DNA of 64,000 nucleotides from Anaerobacillus alkalidiazotrophicus (GTDB lineage: Bacteria > Bacillota > Bacilli > Bacillales_H > Anaerobacillaceae), in contig NZ_MLQS01000001.1 of the NCBI RefSeq assembly GCF_001866055.1, forward strand, positions 922,501 through 986,500, read 5' to 3'. This document shows positions 50,530 through 60,087 of the stretch, piece by piece. Numbering within the stretch: the first letter of the stretch is position 1; each line of letters begins with the position of its first letter. The notes under the pieces are model-generated. The model searched no databases, was not told the DNA's origin, and was given only the letters and a program-made list of their open reading frames with translations. A program made the position numbers and the translations under genes.

Positions 50530-52722
50530 GTGATGGTGATTCCATTGATCGAACAAGTAATAGAAAAAGCAAGTTCATATCTACCTACAAAAGATGTGCA
50601 ATTTTTAGAAAAAGCTTATGAGTTTGCTCTAAAAGCGCATGGCGAACAGTATCGTAAATCAGGTGAACCGTATATTCTTCATCCTATTCAAGTTGCAGAA
50701 ATATTAATTGATTTGGAAATGGATCCTGACACAATCGCTGCTGCTTTTTTGCATGATGTAGTTGAGGATACTGATGTGAGCTTAGAACAATTAAAAAGTG
50801 AATTTAATGATCAAGTAGCAATGTTGGTAGACGGGGTCACAAAGTTAGGAAAGATTAGATATAAATCACACGAAGAACAACAAGCTGAAAACCATCGGAA
50901 GATGTTTGTGGCAATGGCAAAGGACCTTCGCGTTATTTTAATTAAACTAGCTGATAGACTCCATAACATGAGGACTTTAAAACATTTACCGGCGGAAAAA
51001 CAACGGAGAATAGCAAATGAAACATTAGAAATATTTGCTCCATTAGCTCATCGTTTGGGTATTTCAACAATTAAATGGGAGCTAGAAGATACTGCACTAC
51101 GTTATCTGAATCCACAGCAATACTATCGTATTGTAAACTTAATGAAGAAAAAACGAGCTGAGCGAGAAGAATATATTGATGATGTAATCGGAAAAATCAG
51201 AGAGCGATTAAAAGAAGTCGGTGTAAACGCAGACATTCATGGTCGAGCTAAGCATATTTATAGTATTTATCGAAAGATGGCATTGCAAAATAAGCAATTT
51301 AATGAAATATACGATTTATTAGCCGTTAGAATAATTGTTGAAAATATTAAAGATTGTTATGCAGTTTTAGGAGTTATTCATACATGTTGGAAACCGATGC
51401 CTGGCCGTTTTAAAGATTATATTGCTATGCCTAAAGCAAATATGTATCAATCGTTACACACAACGGTTATTGGTCCTAAAGGCGACCCTATGGAGGTTCA
51501 AATTCGGTCAGAAGAAATGCACAAAATAGCTGAATTTGGGGTTGCTGCTCATTGGGCATATAAAGAAGGCAAGACAGTCAATAATGCTCAAACGTTAGAA
51601 AAGAAAATGTCTTGGTTTAGAGAAATATTAGAATGGCAAAATGACGCTCATGACGCCCAGGAATTTATGGAATCTTTAAAGATTGACTTATTTTCTGATA
51701 CAGTATTTGTGTTTACACCAAAAGGTGATGTGATTGAACTTCCGGCTGGATCAGTCCCATTAGATTTTGCATATCGAATTCACACTGAGATTGGTAATCG
51801 ATGTATAGGTGCCAAAGTTAATGGGAAGATGGTTACATTAGATCATCGTTTAAATACAGGTGATATTGTCGACGTTTTAACTTCAAAACATTCATACGGT
51901 CCAAGTCAAGATTGGATTAAGATTAGTCAAAGTTCTCATGCGAAAAATAAAATTAGACAATGGTTTAAGAAAGAACGAAGAGATGAGAATGTAGCAAAAG
52001 GTAGAGATCTTGTTGAAAAAGAAATCAAGAAGCATTCAATTGAACCTAAAGAAGTTCTTACTACAGATAATATTGAAGTCGTTGCAAATAAGTTTAACTT
52101 TCAAGGTGAAGAAGATATGTATGCAGCTGTCGGCTATGGCGGTATTACTGCATCACAAATTGCTACAAGGTTAACAGAAAAAATACGAAAAAAACGTGGA
52201 CAAGAATTAGAAGAGCATGCACTAACCGAAAAGGTTTCTGATATTAAAAAATATACGCCTACGAAAAAAACGAGTATAGGTGTACGGGTAAAAGGAATTG
52301 ATAACTTATTAATTAGGTTATCTAAGTGCTGTAACCCTGTACCTGGAGATGATATTATCGGTTTTATTACAAAGGGACGCGGAGTATCTATTCATCGTGC
52401 CGATTGTACTAACGTTCAGACAGATGATGCAAAAACACGACTTCTCCCTGTAGAGTGGGAAGGTAATAACCAAGAAACGAAAAATTATAATGTTGATATA
52501 GAAATCTCGGGATACGATCGTCGTGGATTACTAAATGAGGTTTTACAAGCAGTGACAGAAACACGGACCAATATGAATGCTGTATCAGGAAAATCAGATA
52601 AAAATAAAATGGCTACTATTTTAATGACGATTTCTATTCACAATGTTGATCATTTACAAAAAGTAGTTGATCGAATAAAGCGAATTAGAGATATTTATTC
52701 GGTTAGAAGAATTATGCACTAA
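50530..52722 (+). CDS. relA: (p)ppGpp synthetase/hydrolase RelA
   Basis: Up to 730 residues. Bifunctional Rel: HD hydrolase domain (about 30-190; FLHDVVEDT), synthetase domain (about 230-350; GRFKDYIAMPKANMYQSLHT), TGS domain (about 395-455) and C-terminal zinc-finger/ACT regions (LSKCCNPVPGDDIIGF near 600). The start is uncertain: AAGGTGATG overlaps the first GTG/ATG codons, and GTG 50536 or TTG 50545 are alternatives within the first five residues. It is 13 nt upstream of dtd. Confidence 0.95.
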   Translation: MMVIPLIEQVIEKASSYLPTKDVQFLEKAYEFALKAHGEQYRKSGEPYILHPIQVAEILIDLEMDPDTIAAAFLHDVVEDTDVSLEQLKSEFNDQVAMLVDGVTKLGKIRYKSHEEQQAENHRKMFVAMAKDLRVILIKLADRLHNMRTLKHLPAEKQRRIANETLEIFAPLAHRLGISTIKWELEDTALRYLNPQQYYRIVNLMKKKRAEREEYIDDVIGKIRERLKEVGVNADIHGRAKHIYSIYRKMALQNKQFNEIYDLLAVRIIVENIKDCYAVLGVIHTCWKPMPGRFKDYIAMPKANMYQSLHTTVIGPKGDPMEVQIRSEEMHKIAEFGVAAHWAYKEGKTVNNAQTLEKKMSWFREILEWQNDAHDAQEFMESLKIDLFSDTVFVFTPKGDVIELPAGSVPLDFAYRIHTEIGNRCIGAKVNGKMVTLDHRLNTGDIVDVLTSKHSYGPSQDWIKISQSSHAKNKIRQWFKKERRDENVAKGRDLVEKEIKKHSIEPKEVLTTDNIEVVANKFNFQGEEDMYAAVGYGGITASQIATRLTEKIRKKRGQELEEHALTEKVSDIKKYTPTKKTSIGVRVKGIDNLLIRLSKCCNPVPGDDIIGFITKGRGVSIHRADCTNVQTDDAKTRLLPVEWEGNNQETKNYNVDIEISGYDRRGLLNEVLQAVTETRTNMNAVSGKSDKNKMATILMTISIHNVDHLQKVVDRIKRIRDIYSVRRIMH

Positions 52723-52735
52723 AGGAGTCTAGGTT

Positions 52736-53176
52736 GTGAGAGTAGTTGTACAAAGAACGAAAGAAGCTAGTGTGACGGTAAATGAAGAAGTAGTTGGTAA
52801 GATTGATTATGGTTTCATGCTATTAGTCGGAATAACTCATGAAGATACAGAGGAAGATGTTGCTTTTCTAGCAGATAAAATTGTTCATTTAAGAGTGTTT
52901 GAAGACAAAAATGAAAAAATGAATTTATCATTATTAGATGTCAAAGGACAAATTTTATCAGTATCGCAATTTACTTTGTATGGTGATTGTCGCAAAGGTA
53001 GACGTCCAAATTTTATGACTGCAGCTAAACCAGATTACGCTAAGTATCTTTATGATCTTTTTAACGAAAAGCTTCGGGAAAAGGGAGTGACAGTTGAAAC
53101 TGGTATATTCGGTGAAATGATGGATGTTCAACTATTGAATCACGGACCTGTCACGTTAATTGTAGAAAGTAAGTAG
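52736..53176 (+). CDS. dtd: D-aminoacyl-tRNA deacylase
   Basis: 146 residues from a GTG start with AAAGGAG upstream. It removes D-amino acids (and Gly from tRNA-Ala) from mis-charged t[20 protein letters not shown] is the substrate-binding block, and [11 protein letters not shown] holds the chirality-selecting Gly-Pro motif. It follows relA as in B. subtilis. A terminator follows. Confidence 0.94.
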   Translation: MRVVVQRTKEASVTVNEEVVGKIDYGFMLLVGITHEDTEEDVAFLADKIVHLRVFEDKNEKMNLSLLDVKGQILSVSQFTLYGDCRKGRRPNFMTAAKPDYAKYLYDLFNEKLREKGVTVETGIFGEMMDVQLLNHGPVTLIVESK

Positions 53177-53189
53177 GATGTGAAAAGTT

Positions 53190-53231
53190 AAAACGTATGG
53201 GTTTTCAATACGAAAACCACATACGTTTTTT
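53190..53231 (+). terminator. terminator of relA-dtd
   Basis: AAACGTATGGGTTTTC and GAAAACCACATACGTTT pair with one mismatch/bulge, then TTTTG. Confidence 0.85.
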
Positions 53232-53352
53232 GTGTTGGGGAGTTCGCGCGCTATTCCGTTGTAATCGTGACCGTAACGACTGAAAGAATCGGTCACTAGT
53301 CCTAAAAGGGGAGCATATATAGATTATTTACTGGGTAGTAGTCGCCTTTTTT

Positions 53353-53566
53353 ATCCCACTCTTAAGGGGCAGTAAGGCGCCCACCTCAAAACGTAAGAAA
53401 ATCGAGAAGTTTAGGTGTGGGATTAACTGCCCCTAAAGGTCCGATATAGAATGACTTTAATCGGCGAAAGCTGATGATTAGTTATTCTTATGCCCGTGGT
53501 ATAAGTTGAACTAACAATCAGTGGGGGATGAAGGAAAACCCCTACTGATTGAAGTTCAGCTTTATT
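53353..53566 (+). repeat. family H three-hairpin element, second full copy
   Basis: 214 nt, same length and ends as 38288-38501. Differences are scattered: hairpin 1 is partly decayed (CGCCCACCT against AGGTGTGGG), while hairpins 2 and 3 persist (GACTTTAATCGGCG-AAAG-CTGATGATTAGTT; CAATCAGTGGGGG / CCCCTACTGATTG). It lies between the dtd terminator and a small gene. Confidence 0.85.
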
Positions 53567-53684
53567 GCTCAATTCTTTTTATCTATAAAAACAAAGAGGT
53601 TTTTAGCTGTCCTGAATAAAGTTAGGTTTTTTATTTGAAAAAGTGGACAAGATAAAGGGAAAAGAGTTTGAAAGGAAGTCGATT

Positions 53685-53861
53685 ATGAGAGCAGGAAGTA
53701 AGCAAGAAAGTGTAGGAAATGGGCACCATCAACTTATTGGAGTTGACTTTCACGACTTTATTCAGAAAGAGCAACAATTTACTAATTATGAACTAGCAGA
53801 AGAGTATGGAATTTCACTGAGGAATGTAAAAGAACTTAAAAGGAAGTTGTCTAGGAATTAA
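53685..53861 (+). CDS. small helix-turn-helix protein
   Basis: 58 residues from ATG 53685, six bases after AAAGGAAG; an in-frame GTG at 53643 would add 14 residues but lacks a site. The C-terminal half FTNYELAEEYGISLRNVKEL looks like a helix-turn-helix, similar to sigma-70 region 4. Position between dtd and hisS corresponds to the small B. subtilis yrzK; assignment is tentative. No known role. Confidence 0.6.
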   Translation: MRAGSKQESVGNGHHQLIGVDFHDFIQKEQQFTNYELAEEYGISLRNVKELKRKLSRN

Positions 53862-53881
53862 AAAAATTGTCGTTTATAGTA

Positions 53882-53910
53882 TTGACAACTGTTCGGTTCC
53901 TACGTATGAT
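53882..53910 (+). promoter_or_regulatory. sigma-A promoter of hisS-aspS T-box transcript
   Basis: TTGACA, a 17-base spacer and TATGAT, immediately upstream of the T-box leader. Confidence 0.88.
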
Positions 53911-53924
53911 AGAGTACAATGATT

Positions 53925-54192
53925 GGTAAATAATCTACAACCATTGAGGGAGCAAAGTAATTAAGGTTTTCATGGTAAGAGAGGAAATGTCTTGGCTGTA
54001 AACATTTCTCCATGTGCTTAATGAATGAACACTCCTTAGGTTTTTCCTTGAAACTTAGTAGGGGAAAACGACAGCAGGCGTTAACTGTTTAAAGTGGGAC
54101 CTTTATTAATATATAAAAGTCCAATTAGGGTGGCACCACGGGATTTAACTCTCGTCCCTGATATGTATATATCAGGGACGAGAGTTTTTTTG
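53925..54192 (+). promoter_or_regulatory. T-box riboswitch (histidine) with terminator
   Basis: The conserved antiterminator sequence AGGGTGGCACCACGGG is at about 54126, and the terminator is ACTCTCGTCCCTGATAT paired with ATATCAGGGACGAGAGT plus a T-run at 54152-54192. In the Stem I specifier loop, GAACACTCC near 54027 gives a CAC codon (54030-54032), reading histidine, consistent with hisS downstream. Uncharged tRNA-His should favour antitermination. The same leader would control aspS. Confidence 0.93.
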
Positions 54193-54252
54193 TATGTACA
54201 TAATATTATCCAAAGTTTTTATAGACGTATTTAGATTTAAGGAGGAACATAA

Positions 54253-55524
54253 ATGAATTTCAAAATACCACGAGGAACCCAAGACATATTGCCCGGGAAA
54301 GTAGAACTTTGGCAAATTGTCGAAAGTAAAGCTCGAGATATTTGTCGTCGTTATAATTATAAAGAAATTCGCACACCGATTTTTGAACAGACAGAATTAT
54401 TTATGCGAGGTGTCGGTGACACGACAGATATTGTACAAAAGGAAATGTATACGTTTGAAGATCGTGGTGGAAGGAGCATTACACTTCGTCCGGAAGGTAC
54501 AGCTTCAACTGTTCGATCTTTTGTAGAAAATAAGCTTTTTGGTGAACCTAGTCAGCCAACAAAGTTATATTATATTGGACCGATGTTTCGTTATGAGCGA
54601 CCACAATCAGGAAGAATGCGACAATTTGTTCAATTTGGTGTTGAGGCACTAGGAAGTGCAGACCCAACTATTGATGCTGAAGTTATTGCATTAGCGATGG
54701 AATTTTATAGAGAGCTAGGTTTAAAAAATCTTAAATTAGTCATTAATAGCTTAGGTGACGCTGAAAGTAGAAATGCTCATCGGCTTGCATTAATTAATCA
54801 TTTTCAACCAAGAATCCATGAGTTTTGTAGCGATTGTCAGGCAAGATTAGAAAAGAATCCACTTCGAATTTTGGATTGTAAAAAAGATCGTGATCATGAG
54901 TTAATGGGGAACGCACCTGCAATATTAGATTATTTAAACGAAGATTCAAAAGCATATTTTGCAATTGTGCAAAAAGTACTAAGTGATATGAAAATAGAAT
55001 TTGTAGTAGATCCTAATTTAGTAAGGGGACTTGATTACTATAACAATACAGCATTTGAAATTATGGTAGATGGAGAAGGTTTCGGGTCAATTACTACGTT
55101 ATGTGGTGGCGGACGGTATAATGGTCTAGTTCAAGAAATTGGTGGACCAGAGACTCCAGGTATTGGATTTGCTTTAAGTATTGAGCGTCTTCTCATGGCT
55201 TTAGAAGTTCAGAAAGTATCGTTACCAATTAACGAACACCTTGATTGCTATGTTATTGCAATGGGTGGTGAGGCCAAACTTGTTGCTTCTAACATTAGCT
55301 TTAAAATTCGACAAGCTGGATTTTCATGTGAGCAAGATTTTCTTAATAAGAAAATGAAGGCGCAAATGAAAGCAGCTGACCGCTATAAAGCAAAGTATGT
55401 TGCAATCATTGGTGAAAGTGAAATAGAGAAGAATACAATTGTTATTAAGGAAATGGAAACAGGGGATCAACAAGAAATTCCTGTAGATAAATTAATTAAC
55501 TTTTTAGGCGAAAAGCTGAAATAA
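54253..55524 (+). CDS. hisS: histidyl-tRNA synthetase
   Basis: 423 residues, class II synthetase. Motif 1 near [20 protein letters not shown], motif 2 [15 protein letters not shown], histidine-binding [14 protein letters not shown] and GGGRYNGL, motif 3 [15 protein letters not shown], and a C-terminal anticodon-binding domain (about 330-423). AAGGAGG precedes the ATG. Preceded by a histidine T-box and 16 nt ahead of aspS. Confidence 0.97.
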   Translation: MNFKIPRGTQDILPGKVELWQIVESKARDICRRYNYKEIRTPIFEQTELFMRGVGDTTDIVQKEMYTFEDRGGRSITLRPEGTASTVRSFVENKLFGEPSQPTKLYYIGPMFRYERPQSGRMRQFVQFGVEALGSADPTIDAEVIALAMEFYRELGLKNLKLVINSLGDAESRNAHRLALINHFQPRIHEFCSDCQARLEKNPLRILDCKKDRDHELMGNAPAILDYLNEDSKAYFAIVQKVLSDMKIEFVVDPNLVRGLDYYNNTAFEIMVDGEGFGSITTLCGGGRYNGLVQEIGGPETPGIGFALSIERLLMALEVQKVSLPINEHLDCYVIAMGGEAKLVASNISFKIRQAGFSCEQDFLNKKMKAQMKAADRYKAKYVAIIGESEIEKNTIVIKEMETGDQQEIPVDKLINFLGEKLK

Positions 55525-55540
55525 TAAGGAGGCAATACTT

Positions 55541-57328
55541 GTGATTGGAAGAACGCATAATTGTGGAGAGGTATTAGAAAAAACGATTGGTGAGAAAGTT
55601 CGTTTAAAAGGATGGGTACAAACTCGTCGTGATTTAGGACAAGTAATCTTTATTGATTTAAGAGATCGTTCAGGTATTGTACAAATTGTATTTCAACCTG
55701 AAGTTTCTGCAGAAGCTTTAGCGATTGCAGATAAAGTACGTACAGAATATGTTTTGGATGTGGAAGGTACAGTTATCGCTCGTGAGGAAACTACAATTAA
55801 CCCGAAAATGAGTACAGGTACAGTTGAAGTTCTTGTAAATAAAATTGAAGTTTTAAATAGAGCGAAGACGTTACCATTTCAAATTGAGGATGAGACAAAT
55901 GTATCTGAAGACATTCGTCTTAAATACCGTTACTTAGATTTACGTCGTCCTGAAATGCAAGAAATATTTAAATTAAGACATAATACTACAAAATTAATTC
56001 GTGATTATTTAGATGAGAAGGCATTTTTAGAAATTGAAACACCAATGTTAACAAAAAGTACTCCAGAAGGCGCACGTGACTATTTAGTACCAAGTCGTGT
56101 ACATCATGGAGAATTCTATGCATTACCACAGTCACCGCAAATTTTTAAGCAGTTGTTAATGGTTTCAGGTTTTGAGCGTTATTATCAAATTGTACGCTGT
56201 TTCCGTGATGAAGATTTACGTGCAGACCGTCAGCCAGAATTCACACAAGTAGATATTGAGACATCGTTTATGGATAAAGAAGACTTGATTTCCATGATGG
56301 AAGCAATGATGATTAAAGTGATGAAAGAAGTTAAAGGAATCGAAATTTCTTCTCCATTCCAACGTTTAACTTACGAAGACGCAATGAACCGTTATGGGTC
56401 AGACAAGCCAGATACACGTTTTGGTTTGGAACTTGTAGAATTATCGGATATTGTTAAGAATTGTGGTTTGAAAGTATTTACAAATGCTATCGAAAATGGT
56501 GGTATTGTAAAAGGGTTAAATGTAAAAGGTGGAGCAACGAAGTTATCTCGTAAGGAAATTGATGATTTAGCTAAATTCGTTGCTATCTACGGTGCAAAAG
56601 GTCTCGCATGGTTAAAAGTTGAAGAAGACGGCTTAAAAGGTCCTATTGCAAAATTTTTCACAGAAGAAGAAATTGAAGCAATGAGCAAGGTATTTAATGC
56701 TGAAATTGGAGATTTACTATTTTTCGGAGCGGATAAAAAGAAAGTTGTTTTTGATAGCTTAGGAGCTCTTCGTTTAAAATTCGGGAAAGACCTAGGACTA
56801 ATTGACAAGAACAAATTTAATTTCTTATGGGTGACAGAATTCCCACTGCTATCTTATGATGAAGATGAGAAGCGTTATGTTGCTGAACACCATCCGTTTA
56901 CTAGGCCTGTAAAAGAGGACGTACAGTTATTAACAACTGCTCCAGAAAAAGTACGTGCTGAAGCTTATGATTTAGTGTTAAATGGATATGAATTAGGTGG
57001 TGGCTCACAACGTATCTTTGAGAGAGAGCTTCAAGAAAATATGTTTAAAGCGCTAGGGTTTTCTGAAGAAGAAGCAAGAAATCAATTTGGGTTCCTAATG
57101 GATGCGTTTGAATACGGAACACCTCCACATGGTGGTATTGCTCTAGGGTTAGACCGTTTGGTTATGATTTTATCTGGCCGTACAAATCTACGAGATACAA
57201 TTGCCTTCCCGAAAACAGCAAGTGCAAGTTGTTTATTAACAAATGCACCTGGTGAAGTTAGTGGTGCACAATTAAAAGAATTAAATTTATCTGTTTTACC
57301 TAGAAAAGAAGAGAAAGTAAAAGCTTAA
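55541..57328 (+). CDS. aspS: aspartyl-tRNA synthetase
   Basis: 595 residues from a GTG behind AAGGAGG. N-terminal OB-fold anticodon domain (about 1-110; [20 protein letters not shown]), class II catalytic core with [20 protein letters not shown] (motif 2), an inserted GAD domain (about 290-420), and motif 3 [14 protein letters not shown]. Bacterial-type length. Co-transcribed with hisS. Confidence 0.97.
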   Translation: MIGRTHNCGEVLEKTIGEKVRLKGWVQTRRDLGQVIFIDLRDRSGIVQIVFQPEVSAEALAIADKVRTEYVLDVEGTVIAREETTINPKMSTGTVEVLVNKIEVLNRAKTLPFQIEDETNVSEDIRLKYRYLDLRRPEMQEIFKLRHNTTKLIRDYLDEKAFLEIETPMLTKSTPEGARDYLVPSRVHHGEFYALPQSPQIFKQLLMVSGFERYYQIVRCFRDEDLRADRQPEFTQVDIETSFMDKEDLISMMEAMMIKVMKEVKGIEISSPFQRLTYEDAMNRYGSDKPDTRFGLELVELSDIVKNCGLKVFTNAIENGGIVKGLNVKGGATKLSRKEIDDLAKFVAIYGAKGLAWLKVEEDGLKGPIAKFFTEEEIEAMSKVFNAEIGDLLFFGADKKKVVFDSLGALRLKFGKDLGLIDKNKFNFLWVTEFPLLSYDEDEKRYVAEHHPFTRPVKEDVQLLTTAPEKVRAEAYDLVLNGYELGGGSQRIFERELQENMFKALGFSEEEARNQFGFLMDAFEYGTPPHGGIALGLDRLVMILSGRTNLRDTIAFPKTASASCLLTNAPGEVSGAQLKELNLSVLPRKEEKVKA

Positions 57329-57379
57329 CGATAGCCCTATTCAATTTTAAAAATAATTTATAAATTTCTAATAGAGCTT

Positions 57380-57422
57380 GAGACAAAAAAATGTTAAATA
57401 GTATTTACATTTTTTTGCTCTC
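57380..57422 (+). terminator. possible terminator of hisS-aspS
   Basis: GAGACAAAAAAATG and CATTTTTTTGCTCTC flank TTAAATAGTATTTA; the stem is A/T-rich and weak. Confidence 0.45.
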
Positions 57423-57498
57423 ATGTTATAGTTTTTTTACTTAGGAATTCTAAATAGTTTTACTATTTTAATAAATGAATGACAATTACAATTAAATA

Positions 57499-57687
57499 TA
57501 CTTATCAAGAGAGGCGGAGGGACTGACCCGATGAAGCCCGGCAACCTGTTATCCTTTTGTTTTGCTATTTTAGGCTAAATAAAAACAAAAGGCTATCTAA
57601 ACAAGGTGCTAAGTTCAGCAGAGAGAATGCTCTGGCAGATAAGTGAGGATATAAAAAACCTTTCCTTGTCTGGAAAGGTTTTTTTGT
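57499..57687 (+). promoter_or_regulatory. SAM-I (S-box) riboswitch with terminator
   Basis: CTTATCAAGAGAGGCGGAGG, GACTGACCCGATGAAGCCCG, GGCAACC, AAGGTGCTAAGTTC and GGCAGATAAG are the conserved S-box blocks in order, with P1 closed by CTTATC/GATAAG. The terminator AAACCTTTCC-TTGTCT-GGAAAGGTTTTTTT follows at 57656-57687. Binding of SAM should terminate transcription. The first gene downstream is hom at 57901, after an inserted repeat. Confidence 0.95.
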
Positions 57688-57691
57688 AGTA

Positions 57692-57774
57692 TCAGAATTT
57701 ATAAATTTCTAACTTAGAAACTGTCTAGCGCAAGCAGCCTATCGCTCGTGACCAAGGCGCTTGCGCTTTTCTTG
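57692..57774 (+). repeat. family G full copy
   Basis: ATCAGAATTTATAAATTTCT, AACTTAGAAACTGTCTAGC, then GCGCAAGCAGCC...AAGGCGCTTGCGCTTTTCTTG. The GCGCAAGC/GCTTGCGC arms form a hairpin followed by TTTTC. It starts five bases after the SAM riboswitch terminator and separates the riboswitch from hom. Confidence 0.88.
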
Positions 57775-57900
57775 TTACATCGTTTCTTATGTGGGTAGTA
57801 AGGAATTCGAGATTTAGGCTTAATATAATGAGATTTTTTTAAAGATTATGTGAATTAAGAAACACTTTTTGTTAATTATAGGGTAAGGGAGCTGTTTACA

Positions 57901-59172
57901 TTGATTAAAATTGGTTTTTTAGGGTTTGGAACTGTAAATTCAGGTGTGTATGAGGGTGTTACAGAAACTTTGGATTATTTAGAGTCTGTAATTGGTGAAG
58001 AGTTATGTATTACTAAAATATTAATTAGAAATAAACGTAGATACGTAAATGAAGCAAACTTTGAACTTATGACAGATAGACCAGAAGATTTTTTTAGCAA
58101 TGAGTTTGATATTGTTTTTGAGGCTATGGGTGGAGAACAACCAGCACTAGATTATATTACATTACTTTTAATGAAAAAAATACCTGTAATTACAGCGAAT
58201 AAAGAGCTAGTCGCTAAACACGGACCTCTACTCGAAAATTTAGCAAGTAAATATAATTCATTTATCGGTTATGAGGCAACCGTTGCAGGAGGAATACCAA
58301 TTGTGAACACACTCAATAGTCAGTTACAATGGAGCGCGGTAGAAAAGGTATCTGGAATTTTAAATGGAACTACAAATTATATCATTACAAAGCTTGCAGA
58401 TGGGAAACGGTCGTTTGAAAATGTCTTAAAGGAGGCACAACAATTAGGATTTGCTGAGGCTGATCCTACTGCTGATATTGAGGGATTTGATGCGTTATAT
58501 AAACTTCAAATACTCTGTAAACTCTGTTTTGGAGCTTGGGTTAGTGATGAACAGTTTCAAAGAAAAGGAATGTCTCATCTCAAAAGTTGGCATTTTAAAG
58601 CTGGAGAAGCTCTTGGTTTAAAATTAAAATATATAGCAGAAGCTTATTATGATGGTAGGGAAGTTCAAGGTACAATCTCCCCGTGTTTCATTGACAAAAA
58701 CCATCCATTATCAGCAATTGAAAATGAAAATAATGGAGTTCATATTAAAACGGATTGGTTAGGAGATTTCGTCACTGCTGGTCCTGGAGCAGGTAAAAGA
58801 CCAACGGCTACTAGTATGATTGAAGACTATCTCCATCAGTTATTAAAAAAGAACAATCAAACTAATAGAAAGAAACGTGTAAAGGCATATCTCCCAGATA
58901 GTCAACAATTTGTACTCTTTTATGAGAAAAGCAAAGAAAATGAAATCAATCAAAAGATAATAGACAGTACTTATGACGTAGAAGAAGTTTTACAGATTGA
59001 TGATACTGAAAAAATAGCTATGATAATAAAAGCACGTGAAAAGTGTTTGCCTATATTTGATGAAATTGAATACGTTGATATTTTCCCTATACAACGAGGC
59101 TCAAATGATAACAATGATCATGGAGTTGAACTCACTAAAGGTGGTCAAAATACAATAAAAGTATATAATTGA
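57901..59172 (+). CDS. hom: homoserine dehydrogenase
   Basis: 423 residues from a TTG start ten bases after TAAGGGAG. It reduces aspartate semialdehyde to homoserine, the branch point to methionine and threonine. The N-terminal Rossmann motif is IGFLGFGTVNSGVYEG; catalytic-domain blocks VTANKELVAKHG, EATVAGGIPIVNTL, GILNGTTNYI and EADPTADIEGFDALYK are clear. The C-terminal part (about 330-423) is regulatory-like but diverged. SAM riboswitch control suits a methionine-pathway role. thrC/thrB do not follow. The stop codon abuts a family M repeat. Confidence 0.92.
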   Translation: MIKIGFLGFGTVNSGVYEGVTETLDYLESVIGEELCITKILIRNKRRYVNEANFELMTDRPEDFFSNEFDIVFEAMGGEQPALDYITLLLMKKIPVITANKELVAKHGPLLENLASKYNSFIGYEATVAGGIPIVNTLNSQLQWSAVEKVSGILNGTTNYIITKLADGKRSFENVLKEAQQLGFAEADPTADIEGFDALYKLQILCKLCFGAWVSDEQFQRKGMSHLKSWHFKAGEALGLKLKYIAEAYYDGREVQGTISPCFIDKNHPLSAIENENNGVHIKTDWLGDFVTAGPGAGKRPTATSMIEDYLHQLLKKNNQTNRKKRVKAYLPDSQQFVLFYEKSKENEINQKIIDSTYDVEEVLQIDDTEKIAMIIKAREKCLPIFDEIEYVDIFPIQRGSNDNNDHGVELTKGGQNTIKVYN

Positions 59173-59270
59173 GTGAATTTTTATACCTAGCGTCATAAAT
59201 CTGAACTAGTGACGCACAATTTAACGTTACTAGTTAGAGTATCTATAGAGGCGAATATGTAATCCATTAA
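59172..59270. repeat. family M copy E
   Basis: Begins AGTGAATTTTTATACC at the hom stop codon and ends AATCCATTAA. Central arms are ACTAGTGACG / CGTTACTAGT. It is inverted relative to the adjacent copy F. Confidence 0.6.
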
Positions 59271-59303
59271 ATTAAATCAATTTCATAATTGCTTAATCAA
59301 ATT

Positions 59304-59420
59304 AATGAATTTCATAATTGTTTATTTTCGCTACTCTGATACTAAATGTTGTTGGATGAAGATCGTTTCCAACAACATTTAGACTTATGTAGCTCCATTT
59401 AGGTAATTAGGAAATTCACT
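59304..59420. repeat. family M copy F (best-preserved)
   Basis: AATGAATTTCATAATTG left end and AATTAGGAAATTCACT right end; flanks TTTCGCTACT and TATGTAGCTCCATTTAGG. The central stem is CTAAATGTTGTTGG / CCAACAACATTTAG (14 bp). It serves as the reference copy for the family. Confidence 0.8.
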
Positions 59421-59485
59421 GAAATGGTAAATTTAAGGATAATTAATTAAATAAATGTCTGTTTTACGTCAACGTTTCTCTCAAC

Positions 59486-59514
59486 TTGAAATCTAAAAAA
59501 GATCGTGGTATTAT
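59486..59514 (+). promoter_or_regulatory. sigma-A promoter of 6S RNA
   Basis: TTGAAA, a 17-base spacer and TATTAT place the transcription start within a few bases of the 6S 5' end. Confidence 0.82.
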
Positions 59515-59526
59515 AAAGTTAATCCA

Positions 59527-59706
59527 TTAGAGTCCTGAGGTGTTCGTAGGATACAATACGTTTTGAGCCAACACTTTTAATATGGGAGCTTGAAGTTTTA
59601 GCTTGGCGTGCAGGCCTTCTTGAAAGGAAGTACAAGAAGTTAAACAGGGCACCCACCTGCGAGAGCAGGTTCAAAACTATGTTTTTACGGCACATTGGGA
59701 CTCTAA
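59527..59706 (+). ncRNA. bsrA: 6S RNA (BsrA type)
   Basis: About 180 nt closed by TTAGAGTCC / GGGACTCTAA, with an irregular long helix: CCTGAGGTGTTCGTAGGAT near the 5' side, TATGGGAGCTTGAAGTTTT at the 5' part of the central bubble region, and CACCTGCGAGAGCAGGT as a side hairpin. 6S RNA mimics an open promoter and sequesters sigma-A RNA polymerase. Its place between aspS and tcdA matches B. subtilis bsrA. A good promoter and terminator flank it. Confidence 0.85.
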
Positions 59707-59723
59707 CCTTATACTAACTTTTT

Positions 59724-59751
59724 AAACCTAGGAGAGTTCCTAGGTTTTTTG
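59724..59751 (+). terminator. terminator after 6S RNA
   Basis: AAACCTAGGA and TCCTAGGTTT form a stem with GAGT loop bases, then TTTTG. Confidence 0.88.
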
Positions 59752-59796
59752 TATAGTCTCGTTAATTTCGGTTGATAGTATAAGAAGGGATATTAT

Positions 59797-59950
59797 CGCC
59801 CTTAAGAGGCAATAAACTTTCAAAACTTGGGAAAGTCCATAGCTTTGTGTGCATAGTTGACCGATTAATTGATCGAAAGCTAGGATAAGTTAAATGAGCA
59901 AAAAATGTAGATTGAAGTGTTTCTCTTGCTTATTGAAGTTTCAGCTTTTT
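59797..59950 (+). repeat. family H diverged copy
   Basis: CCCTTAAGAGGCAATAAACT at the left and ATTGAAGTTTCAGCTTTTT at the right resemble the ends of the full copies, with ATAAGTTAAA and AAATGAGCAA / TTGCTTATT stem remnants between. The middle is poorly conserved, so membership is probable rather than certain. Confidence 0.45.
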
Positions 59951-60087
59951 AATAAAATTAATTATTCAATCCAAAGTGGGGAAAAATTCTATTAAATGAA
60001 GGTCTAAATTTACATCTAATGAAGTTTTATGATATATTCAAAATCGTGAAATAAGCTATATAGGAATTTTGGAAGGAGAATTAACTA

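Noticed and set aside
53925..54192. T-box read as aspartate- or asparagine-specific.
   Set aside because: In the specifier loop the triplet in the usual register after GAA is CAC (His), and the first gene is hisS; AAC is out of register.
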